In this document: in pieces, positions 1 to 8,013 of the stretch
How positions within the stretch are numbered: position 1 is the first letter of the stretch
Layout: every line of letters starts with the position of its first letter
From: Sepiola atlantica
Lineage: Eukaryota > Mollusca > Cephalopoda > Sepiida > Sepiolidae
Assembly: GCA_963556195.1 (NCBI GenBank)
Contig: OY744551.1
Coordinates: forward strand, 8,998,891 to 9,062,890
Reading direction: 5' to 3'
Length of the DNA stretch: 64,000 nucleotides
Made by a program: the position numbers and the translations under genes
The notes under the pieces: model-generated
What the model was told of the DNA's origin: nothing
The model's database searches: none
Seen by the model: the letters and a program-made list of their open reading frames with translations, nothing else

Positions 1-500
1 TTTTTTAAATATCGATCGGCTTGACTAATCTTCCATTTTGCCTCCCCACGATGGCGGATAATAGGTTTCCAAATTGAGGCAATGAGGATGCACCACGGAA
101 GATTACTCAAGTTCGCTGATTTTTAAAAACTGTACATATTTCGTTTATTTATTAAATACTTTTGTAAAAAAAAAAAAGTACCCTACATAAAAATATTTAA
201 TATATCCTCCCCCCCCCCTTTTCATAAAATGCACAACACGAAAAATAGAATCTTCCTTGTTTATTGAAACGTATTGTAAAAAAAAAAAGACGCACCCTAT
301 AAGATTTTATTTTATTAAGCATTCTTCCCTCGTGGGGAGGCAAGTAAATAGTGACACGAAAACATTTTCGAACGAGAATTCTGCAATGTTTCGTTCGATT
401 ATTAAAAAGTTTTGTGAATAAAGAAAACACATCCTCCATTTAAAAATGAATATTTGTTGCGTGCTTTTGAAGGTCAACCGAATTTAGTCTCTTTTTCGTC
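1..500. other. AT-rich non-coding stretch with weak ~130-bp repetition
   Basis: No gene is recognisable. A weak threefold repetition of about 130 bp can be seen: a block of the form T-rich, ATTAAA/ATTGAAA, TTGTAAAA, poly-A, ACCCTA recurs near 138, 255 and 390. The copies are strongly diverged, so an old tandem duplication is only a suggestion. Confidence 0.35.
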
Positions 501-530
501 TTTCAATTTCCGGGGGTCCTTATTCTATAT

Positions 531-1745
531 ATGGTCCAAAGTATCCAACCCAATAGGTCTCGCACTGTCTACGAAGCTGATGTAATTGCGTCTGAGATGG
601 GTATATTTGCTGATGACACCACATTTAATTCTCGACATGTGGGCAAATCGAACATGTACATATCCATGGCAATGGCCGAATCCTTAGAAAATGACCCCAA
701 TTTTGTCGTAAAATGGGGCCAAAACTGGATGGTCACATTCAATGCTATGAAGACAAAGCTCCTTTTCAAAACTGGATGGTCACATTCAATGCTACGAAGA
801 CAAAGCTCCTTTTCAAAACTGGATGGTCACATTCAATGCTACGAAGACAAAGCTCCTTTTCAAAACTGGATGGTTACATTCAATGCTACCAAGACAAAGC
901 TCCTTTTCAAAAATAGATGGTCACATTCAATGCTACTAAGACAAAGCTCCTTTTCAAAACTGGATGGTCACATTCAATGCTACTAAGACAAAGCTCCTTT
1001 TCTTTAACAATTATTAGAAGCCTTTGCAATCACCGTTTGCCACTTCCCAAGAGTCACACCCTTTCCCGAAGGTCGAATGTTCAAACTACTCGGCCTAATA
1101 TTCACAGACAACATTGGTTGGAACAAATACATAGAAGATGCTACCAAGTCTGCTGCAAAGAAGGTAGGCTCCCTTTACCGGGCTAGAAAAATTCTCACAC
1201 CTGTCAATATCCTATATCTCTACAAATCCACCATTCGCCCATGCATGGAGTTTTGTTGTCACATCTGGGCAACTATTACCCTCTCTTCGTTTTGGACAGG
1301 GTGCAAAAGAAAAAAGGTCTCTACCCTCATAGTTCCCGCACTGTCTACCAAGCTCCAGCCCCTGTTCCATCGTGGCAATGTTGCATCCTTGTGCTTGTTT
1401 TATAAGTACTTCCACTGAATGTGCTCTGATGAACTCGCTGCACTTGTACCTCCTCAACGTAAATACCCCAGACCAACACGACTAGCAGCAAAATCCCACC
1501 CCTTCACTGTAGAGGTCCCCAGATGCTGGAAAATGTTCTACCGTAATAGCTTCATTCCTTGGAACACTTGCGTTTTGAATTCCCTCCCTGTTCCCTCGAC
1601 TGTACCAACATGCAGAAATTTAAATGTAATGTGAACAAACATCTTGCTGCACAATTCCCCACTTAGGATGCTCCCTATAATATCTAGCCCCTAATCACAG
1701 TACCACCTGACGTCTCGGTGCCAATATGCCTTGTTTTGATGAATG
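531..1745 (+). pseudogene. CR1/Jockey-like LINE reverse transcriptase relic, family A, copy 1
   Basis: This is the C-terminal half of a non-LTR retrotransposon ORF2, broken by frameshifts. Around 596-630 it reads IASEMGIFADDT, the FADD form of the reverse transcriptase palm motif C, and WMVTFNAMKTKLL follows. After a tandem expansion (separate entry) it resumes with LLGLIFTDNIGWNKYIED, KKVGSLYRARKIL and LYLYKSTIRPCMEF, then the tail domain LCLFYKYF...CSDELAALVPPQRKYPRPTR and FKCNVNKHLAAQFP. The coding part ends near 1665. A 3' UTR with GACGTCTCGGTG and TGCCTTGTTTTGATGAATG leads into an A-rich tail. At least seven other fragments of the family lie in the window. The catalytic half upstream of FADD is missing, so it is dead. 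Confidence 0.85.
723..1004 (+). repeat. 47-bp tandem repeat inside LINE family A coding sequence
   Basis: Six copies of a 47-bp unit start at 723, 770, 817, 864, 911 and 958, each beginning AACTGGATGGTCACATTCAA. The unit encodes the WMVTFNA(M/T)KTKLL segment that lies just after the FADD motif. Because 47 is not a multiple of three, each copy shifts the frame, so the array arose after the element stopped coding or killed it. Copies differ by few substitutions. Confidence 0.95.
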
Positions 1746-1876
1746 AAAAATATATTTTAAATAAAAATTTAAAAATAAACTTTTTAATTTTTTTTCAATT
1801 TGCATAACTAAATATAGCCCACATTTAAAACCCTTACGCCTAACAACTGTTAATTAGTTTAAGAGTAAATCATGTA

Positions 1877-2444
1877 TTGGGTTGGCCAAAAGTTTGTTCG
1901 TTTTTTTTTAGGAAGGAGGAACTCAAACATCAAGTTTAGAAACATGAGTTTATGCAATTCATTTTCCACGCTCCATTTGGAAATCTTGAGAATGTCTACG
2001 ATTTGTCTGGTTGTCAAACGGCAATCTTGTTCAACTACGGCTTTCACTTTGTCACTGTCGATCATGTTTGGCTGGCCAGAGCGCGGAGCATCTCTCACTG
2101 AAACATTTCGAAATTTCAGAATCGAGCAAACCATTTCTGGCACACCCGTTCTGTAAAAGCATTCTTTATGCAGTTTTCTGTCGCCTTTTTTTTTTCTTTT
2201 CTGTAGTAAAAAAAAAAAAAAAGAAAAAAAGCATCAGATGTTAGTGCTCTGCTTGATCTTCAATTTCAAGGCCTGAAATACAAGCAAAAATGTAAGAACT
2301 CCTCTGCTCGGAGGCTTATTACATACTGATGTCAACATAGTCGCTACACCAAATACAGGATTTGAAGAATAGGAATATAAAACGATCCTTAATGGTCCGG
2401 AAAGATGACATTCAAAAAACGAACAAACTTTTTGGCCAACCCAA
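1877..2444 (-). mobile_element. Internally deleted mariner element
   Basis: Terminal inverted repeats TTGGGTTGGCCAAAAGTTTG (left) and its near-exact complement (right end at 2444) are typical mariner ends. TA dinucleotides flank both sides (1875-1876 and 2445-2446). On the minus strand the body encodes part of the N-terminal helix-turn-helix region of an irritans/mellifera-type mariner transposase: RNVSVRDAPRSGQPN, DSDKVKAVVEQD and LTTRQIVDILKISKWSV are readable. After NELHKL the sequence jumps to the end of the element, so the DDD catalytic domain is deleted. About 570 bp remain of a usual 1.3 kb, so it cannot move on its own. Confidence 0.9.
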
Positions 2445-2639
2445 TACATACAAATATATAAACATACTTTACTTTATAAAGATAAAGATATTGGAATTTA
2501 TTTCTGATAGTATATATAGTTTGTTTTGCATTGCCAGTCATATTTGCATTGGTAATACCATTAAATTAACGGTTAATTTAATCCACGGGGCTGGGAATAA
2601 ATAAGAAATCCACAAAGTGAAAAATGAGGACAAATATGG

Positions 2640-2940
2640 TTGGTTACTTTTAATACGTCTAAAAACCAAGCTGTTCTGCTTTCACAATCAATACTCGGAT
2701 CCTCACTTTGCCCCAATGCCCCAAATGGAATTAATCGCTCTCCCCTTTAAAGGGAGCCCCCTACTTTGATAAGCTTCTAGGACTGTCCTTCACGCCATAC
2801 CGGAAATGGAAGACTTACAATTACATCAAATCTGTTGCTTAGGTAAAATGGTTGGATCTTTTTACCGCTCCAGAAAGTATCTCATTCCTGGCGCAATAAT
2901 CTACATTTATGAGAGTCAAATATGTCATAAGATTGACACA
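2640..2940 (+). pseudogene. LINE family A-related fragment, degenerate
   Basis: A broken segment equivalent to the part of family A after FADD. The frames read, in pieces, LLGLSFTPYRKW, then KMVGSFYRSRKYLIPGAIIYIYES, which corresponds to KKVGSLYRARKILTPVNILYLYKS in the copy at 531. Frameshifts interrupt it, and no reverse transcriptase core or 3' tail is present. It abuts a PLE-like relic at 2941. Confidence 0.6.
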
Positions 2941-3075
2941 CCTGAAGAGGGGTCGCTCAGAAAAACCCTTTCCTGCCTTGAAACGCTACAAGACGAGAAT
3001 GATAGTCCATATGATACAAATTGTCACTCCTCATCTAAAAAAATGTCGAAACTAAATTTATATTTATTTTATTTC
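2941..3075 (+). repeat. PLE-terminus-like relic with CTGAAGA ... GAAACG
   Basis: CACCTGAAGA at 2939-2948 is followed by GAAACG at 2980 and then CTCATCTAAAAAAATGTCG near 3031. The same order occurs at 42804-43065, so both are copies of one repeat. The CTGANGA/GAAA pair resembles a hammerhead core, but no good stem II lies between the two parts here. Confidence 0.45.
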
Positions 3076-3246
3076 ATGGAATAAATTGAGAGCGCCCCCC
3101 CCCCACACACTCTAAAATGTGTTATTTGTATATAATACCAGTGAGATTATTTTCTCTGCCATGAAAACGGTTAATATTTAAATAGGCCAATAATAATTTG
3201 TTTGAGAATGGAAAAGAGAAAAAAAAAAGTATCCTTTACTCTTCCT

Positions 3247-3630
3247 TTCTTGGCCTTTTGGCTAAGATCAAAGTGTAGTATCTGTTCCGATGGATACTGC
3301 ACCCCATACTGGTGTTGTCTTGGCCTTCGGGTCTTGATTTACGCCGGTCAATGGGTCTGTCCTGTGCAGTTCTAGGAGGTCCACCCTCCCAGGCTTCGCC
3401 TCCCCTCTTTGAGGAGGAGTAAGTTCATTGCTTACTGCCTGAGGCGCCCCTACCGGTAAATGCCGACGGGGCTGCCCAGGCAATTTTTAAAATGGCCAGA
3501 GTGCTCACCTCTCGGGTGCTGGCTTTTCAAACCCCACTTTCCCGACCCGATCTTGGGTCACATCTTACTTGTGGGAGTAGGATAAAAACTGGCCTTGTGC
3601 CTAACTCCTGGAGAGGAGTAAATAAATACT
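3247..3630 (+). repeat. SINE with U2 snRNA-derived head, copy 1
   Basis: The first ~40 bp read CTTGGCCTTTTGGCTAAGAT, CAAAGTGTAGTATCTGTTCC. This matches the 5' end of U2 snRNA, including stem-loop I and the branch-point recognition sequence GTAGTA. The rest is unrelated to U2: a body with TGGATACTGCACCCCATACT, CCTCCCAGGCTTCGCCTCCC, GCCTGAGGCGCCCCTACCGG and a 3' end GGAGAGGAGTAAATAAATAC. Full or near-full copies lie at 19966-20346 and, inverted, at 62593-62930; partial ones at 10360, 20380, 28737 and 46450. SINEs with snRNA-derived heads are a described but uncommon class. This is a retroposon, not a U2 gene, because everything after about U2 position 43 is missing. Confidence 0.88.
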
Positions 3631-3648
3631 ATATAATAAAACCAGTGG

Positions 3649-3649
<1 letters not shown>

Positions 3650-3691
<42 letters not shown>
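3650..3691. repeat. (TA)n microsatellite
   Basis: A pure TA run of about 40 bp links the U2-headed SINE to the following foldback element. Confidence 0.9.
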
Positions 3692-3694
<3 letters not shown>

Positions 3695-4163
3695 TTAAAA
3701 ATGATACGCAGAAATCTCTCAAAGGCCCTTTCGACTATCATCTCGTCAGGAGAAAATCGATAGTTTTAATTAATAATATTGTCGAAAGAAAGAGCAAATG
3801 GGGATTTGAAAGTGCCTAAATTAACGATAGAGCGATTAAAAGTCAATTTAATGATTTACTTAAAAAACCGCAGACCCGCATAAACCAGCACATTCCATCC
3901 AAAAATATGTCAGGGAAGGGTAGGATCCTTGTGTTCCCCCTCCTCTAATTCTTTGGACTCTGCTATTGGCCAGCATTTGGTTGAAAACCCTAGCTGTGCC
4001 AGTAGCTATAAAGTAGACCGTTTTGAGGTCTTGCATAGAGCAGATTCCAAGAACCATTTGAGAATATTGGAGTCTGTCTCTATCGCTATGCGAAAACCTT
4101 CCTTGTGCCGGCAGAAGGAATTTGTTAGATCGCTTAATCTCTTTGGGGAACTTTGAACTCCCT

Positions 4164-4199
<36 letters not shown>

Positions 4200-4412
4200 C
4201 TTTTTTTTTTTTCCTAACGCGGTGCCTTTTAATCGGTTTTTTAAGTAAATCATTAAATTGACTTTTAATCGCTTTATCGCTAATTTTGGAACTTTCAACT
4301 TCCCCATTTGCTTTTTCTTTCGACAATATTATTAATTAAAACTATCGATTTTCTCCTGACGAGATGATAGTCAAAACGGCCTTTGAGAGATTTCCGCGTA
4401 TCATTTTTTAAT
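3692..4412. repeat. Foldback element with ~180-bp arms and hammerhead-like cores
   Basis: The left arm (about 3692-3869) and right arm (about 4233-4412) are inverted copies: ATTTAAAAATGATACGCAGA on the left matches the complement of the right end, and ATGATTTACTTAAAAAACCG at the inner left edge faces CGGTTTTTTAAGTAAATCAT. The 360-bp spacer includes a long poly-T tract (4168-4212). Each arm carries a CTGACGA motif, a short hairpin and GAAA or a mutated form: minus strand 3749 to 3729 (CTGACGA, GATGATAGTC, GAAA) and plus strand 4356-4376, where GAAA has become AAAA. No protein is encoded. Confidence 0.8.
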
Positions 4413-4479
4413 GTATTTATCATTTTTTAATGTATTTATAAGTTTTGTACCTCAAAACATTTATTTATATATATATTTA

Positions 4480-4990
4480 TATATATATTTATGTAATTAT
4501 TTTTATTGGTGAGTGTAGCGTTAGTTGTTTGTTTTTTTTTGTTTTTTTTTGCTTACTATTATTTCGATTATCACTTCCTAAGTGATTAAGAATTGCATTA
4601 TTAGTCACTTTATAGGACGTATTTTTCGTTAATATATATATTTTTATTTTATATGTACATAAAAGTAATCCATGGACACGTGTTTCTGGCTCACAGCTGT
4701 CATCAGCATGGTTAACTTAGACAAGGATCGAACCTTCGATATTGATGTCTATAGTCCGGTGTCTTTACCATTGGACCAAGACGCCCTGTCTAGAAATATG
4801 TACGATTTTTATCACCTAAATATTTAATGTATTTTTATGTAATTATTTTTATTGGTGATTGTAGCGTTCGTTGTTATTTTGCTTACTATTATTTCGATTG
4901 TCTCACTTAAGTGATAAAGATGCAGAAAATTGCATTATTAGTCGCCCTTAACTTTATATATTTTTATTTATTTATACGTTACTTTTATGT
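4480..4990. repeat. Direct repeats flanking the tRNA/hammerhead-like unit
   Basis: TTTATGTAATTATTTTTATT followed by GGTGAGTGTAGCGTTAGTTG and GCTTACTATTATTTCGATT at 4490-4610 recurs at 4842-4945 with few changes. The two copies bracket the element at 4680-4800, which suggests tandem retroposon units of about 350 bp, one of them incomplete. Confidence 0.7.
4680..4796 (-). repeat. tRNA-like pol III promoter followed by a hammerhead-like core
   Basis: On the minus strand an A-box-like TGGTCCAATGG (4778-4768) is followed 33 bp later by a B-box GGTTCGATCC (4734-4725). Spacing and sequence match an internal RNA polymerase III promoter of a tRNA. Eighteen bases further downstream are CTGATGA (4706-4700), an intervening CAGCTGTGAGCCA that can form a short GCT/AGC stem, and GAAAC (4685-4681): the hammerhead core order on the same strand as the promoter. 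The tRNA cloverleaf is not intact, so this is a SINE-type relic and not a tRNA gene. Known schistosome Sm-alpha-type SINEs also combine a pol III promoter with a hammerhead ribozyme. Confidence 0.65.
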
Positions 4991-5039
4991 ACGTATAAAA
5001 TATATATATATATATATATAGCATAGACACGTTGACACA

Positions 5040-5235
5040 CCGGTTCCTGTTAGATCAGCGACGTTAAACCTGGTCAGTTTTAGATGGGTGACCATTTGGG
5101 AATACCAGACGCTGTATCTGGACACCTAGCTATGGGCAAATAGCGTCGCCAACCCACAGTGTCTAGCGTGGCAACTATGGCAAAAAACCTTGGACGACAC
5201 TACCAATAAGGTGGACAAAAACCCTGATGGTGATA
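5040..5235 (+). repeat. SINE with 5S rRNA-derived head
   Basis: From 5043 to 5119 the sequence follows the 3' two thirds of 5S rRNA: GTTAGATCAGCGACGTTAAA, then CTGGTCAGTTTTAGATGGGT, GACCATTTGGGAATACCAGA and CGCTGTA. This covers the internal promoter region (A-box, intermediate element and C-box GATGGGTGACC). The first ~35 nt of 5S are missing and a few bases are deleted near the A-box. The following ~110 bp (CTATGGGCAAATAGCGTCGC and onward) is an unrelated SINE body. It looks like a SINE3-type retroposon relic and not a functional 5S gene. Confidence 0.75.
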
Positions 5236-5259
5236 TATATATATATATATATATATATA

Positions 5260-5402
5260 CAGGGTGTCTCAAAAAAATGTACTCACTCTTAGAATGGCAA
5301 AATGTGCAGAAGATGTCGAGTTTGCACACAAAATTGTGTGGAGCGATGAAGCAAAGTTTTCTCGTCATTCTACGAGTGAGTACATTTTTTTGAGACACCC
5401 TG
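5260..5402 (+). mobile_element. 143-bp Tc1/mariner-type MITE
   Basis: Perfect inverted ends of about 29 bp begin CAGGGTGTCTCAAAAAAATG, and TA dinucleotides flank both sides (5258-5259, 5403-5404). The interior still reads AHKIVWSDEAKF in the plus direction, which resembles the first catalytic-Asp region (WSDEA.F) of IS630/Tc1/mariner transposases. The element is therefore an internally deleted derivative of a DDE transposon, with only about 80 bp between the inverted repeats. Confidence 0.85.
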
Positions 5403-5498
5403 TATAAAGATAATGTACAGTGAGAAAATAAAGATAAAATTTATATCTTTAAATTATATCCTATCTTGAATAGTTAATGTTCGATATACTCATCACTT

Positions 5499-5537
<39 letters not shown>

Positions 5538-6084
5538 AATTGCAGTTGCTTTTGTCTCTGCATTTACAAACCGGTAATACCTGGTTTGGTATTAGCACTG
5601 GGCAGACTATGCCAGCTTCCTTCGAAAGAGGAATTTTACAGTGAATATCAAATTCACGAGCGGTTCCCAGCAGCATGTATATCCCGGTCATGGCGTTTAC
5701 AATCTATGCTATTTGTATTTGTTTTGTCTTGTAATATTTTAATGTGTGACTATTAGTGGTACAGCACTAACTTACTTTAACATTGTTTTTGTTTAACAGC
5801 TTGTGTAGTAGAATGGAACAAACAAAATGCTTATTTATTAACTCCAAGAAGTGTTTACCAACATTTCTTTTTACATATGGTGGATTAAACCAGATAGTTT
5901 TTCTGTTTCTGCATCGTCTCTTTCTGTATATTTTGCCCAATTTCGTAGTGAATTTTTTTGTTTAAAATGTCTTCATACTGTAATTTTTAGATAATTTATT
6001 TGCTACGGATTTATAAATATTTTTAATATATATTCGACATGAACCTTTATTACAAATGCTAGAACAGAAACCTTGACATTGATG
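5403..6084. other. No gene; TA and GA microsatellites
   Basis: TA repeats at 5499-5521 pass directly into a short GA run. The remainder (AT-rich, with short chance reading frames) shows no recognisable domain, repeat terminus or RNA. Confidence 0.5.
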
Positions 6085-7226
6085 GCAAAAACATTCAATT
6101 AATATGCAACTTGTACTGTGACCAGAAAGCAGCTGTTCGTATTGATGGACAGGAATACAACGTGAAGTAAGACATCGCTACCTATTGTCTCTGGATCTTT
6201 TTGCTTTATATAGTGAAAATATCCTGAGGCATCTGGATGGTTTAGCGGGTGTTTCGATTGGAGGACATCAGCTGAACAACATCCGATCCGCTGATGATAC
6301 CGTACTAATGGCAACATCGAGTGAAGACTTGCAAAAACTTCTTGACCTAGTCGTTAAAGAAAGCGAAAGATACGGATTACAACTTAATGACGATTTCTGG
6401 AAAACGTCGAACGCTCGCCTGTGAAATCAAGATCGGACACACTGCAGTCTCACAAGTAGAATCATTTAACGACCTTGGGTCAGTGATAACATCAGACGGA
6501 AGGTGTAGGGCAGACGTAAAATCTAGACTTACCCAGTCAAAAAGTGCGTTTATGAAGCTGTTGTCTGTTCTTCAGTCTCATACCATCTCACTGAAGACCA
6601 GATTGAGGATATTTTGAGAGTACGTTTGATCCATTCTACTTCCTGGATGTGAGACTTGGACTATCTGTCCTAAATTAGAAACTAAACTTTTTTTCCGTGG
6701 AGATATGGTTTATTCGCCGGATGCTGAATATCAATTGGAAGCAGCATGCAACCAATGAGACGGTGTGGAGGCGATCTGGATACAAACCTGGGCAATTAAT
6801 GCAGGCTTTAATGAAAAGACAAATGACTTTCAGCGGCCATAAATATATATATATATATATATGATAATTTTATTTACACAGACATGTACAAAATCTGCGA
6901 CATTGGCATGTCGATGTTATCGATCAACAGTTACTATAAACTGAGATCTCATCAGGCAGAGTTAGAATCCGATCTTAACCTCAGATCATATTTGGAGATA
7001 ATGAAATGGAGGGATAGAGAAGAAGAAAATAAATTTAACATTTCAAAAAAAAATATATATATATGACTCGAATATTTAGTGAGAAGACCAAGATCTAATG
7101 GACAATATGTGTAGGTGGACAAACCGGAATGCAATGGGACTATTTCGTTCAATAGATGATAGTACAATGTTGAGGACCAGAGTCATTGACGCCTTACGAA
7201 GGCAGGGCCGTTCATGATGATGATAT
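6085..7226 (+). pseudogene. RTE-like LINE reverse transcriptase relic
   Basis: This is the C-terminal part of an RTE-type ORF with frameshifts. Readable pieces are ILRHLDGLAGVSIGGHQLNN, IRSADDTVLMATSSEDLQKL (the usual YADD here is SADD), LLDLVVKESERYGLQLN, CEIKIGHTAVSQVESFNDLG and SDGRCRADVKSRLTQSKSAF. The LYGCETWT-type thumb region follows in shifted frames at 6630-6830, and the C-terminus at 7070-7200. The 3' end has TTCATGATGATGAT, a short tandem tail typical of RTE elements. A foreign segment at 6843-7065 splits it. The mutated catalytic Tyr and the frameshifts mean it is dead. Confidence 0.8.
6843..7066. mobile_element. Unidentified insertion within the RTE-like LINE
   Basis: The LINE sequence stops at CAGCGGCCATAAA and resumes at GACTCGAATATTTAG. 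The ~220 bp between are bounded by TA microsatellites on both sides and contain TTTACACAGACATGTACAAA and CTGAGATCTCATCAGGCAGA. No terminal repeats or reading frame of a known family are visible. The TA-rich borders suggest insertion into, or growth of, TA repeats. Confidence 0.5.
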
Positions 7227-7337
7227 ATATATATATATTAAAAACATGATCCCAGAACGATAAAACCCCAGCAAATAGACATGTAATTTATAGTTTTTAA
7301 ATAAAACACACACACACACACACATACTATAAAAAAC

Positions 7338-7966
7338 AAAACAATTAGGATCTTAGTTTTGGAGGGGAATTGGCTCATGAATTTGCCATAATTTGCATTT
7401 GTCTCCCAAGTACTTTCGGACCCATCTGGGTTCATCTTTGGGGGAATGAGGTTAATCAGGTATAGACCATGTGTTAGTATTTATAGAAGGTTTTTGGCGG
7501 GAATTATGTACAAAGTACAAAACTATATTTGGAGCTATAAACATTTTAGAATATTATTACTGATATTAAAGTTAATTCTATTAGTTTTTTCTTTTGTTTT
7601 TATATATAGGGCTTCTAATATAGGGAGTTTTTGTTTGTTAGTAGAAAATACCAAAATCTTAGAATTTAGTACTAAGAGTTTTCTGAATGCCGATCAGGGG
7701 CAGGAGTGATCGTTAGTTAAGTGTTGGGCTATGGCGCTAGTATCAGACAAATGCATCGTCAATCTTCTCGACAAAGTCGTGGTAGTCAATCCTATGTATG
7801 TTTTTTTTTTTCTTGGTTGTCGGAGACAGTCTCCCAAAGGACATTTAAACAATTCCCCTCCGAAACTAAGATACTGATTCGGACTATTGAAAGGATCTAC
7901 CAAAGGATATCTAGACATGAGTTGTCTCTTATATTCAACAATACTTGCCTGCAAGAGAAGATGCTG

Positions 7967-7975
<9 letters not shown>
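7338..7975 (-). pseudogene. Penelope-like element relic: GIY-YIG domain and 3' region
   Basis: On the minus strand, 7954-7694 encodes 86 residues with FKCPLGDC and then KTYIGLTTTTLSRRLTMHLS, a GIY-YIG endonuclease core of the kind found at the C-terminus of PLE proteins (CPL.C spacer, YIGLT, catalytic-type Arg, H). The reverse transcriptase is absent. Downstream on that strand, about 250 bp of 3' region ends in a hammerhead-like motif: CCAAAGA (7441-7435, a degraded CTGANGA), a paired stem GAACCC/GGGTCC, and GAAAG (7417-7413). A second rearranged copy lies at 51684-52110, where the same motif is intact. Confidence 0.75.

Positions 7976-8012
<37 letters not shown>
7976..8012. repeat. (TA)n microsatellite
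   Basis: About 40 bp of pure TA separate the PLE relic from the next element. Confidence 0.9.

Positions 8013-8013
<1 letters not shown>

Noticed and set aside
3247..3290. Functional U2 snRNA gene
   Set aside because: Only the first ~40 bases match U2; the Sm site and the 3' stem-loops are replaced by a body shared among dispersed copies, so it is a SINE head.
5043..5119. Functional 5S rRNA gene
   Set aside because: The 5' third is missing, bases around the A-box are deleted and the 3' end runs into unrelated SINE sequence instead of a T-run terminator.
6950..6990. Hammerhead motif (CTGATGA on the minus strand at about 6950)
   Set aside because: CTGATGA is present, but no GAAA follows at a workable distance and no stem II can be drawn.
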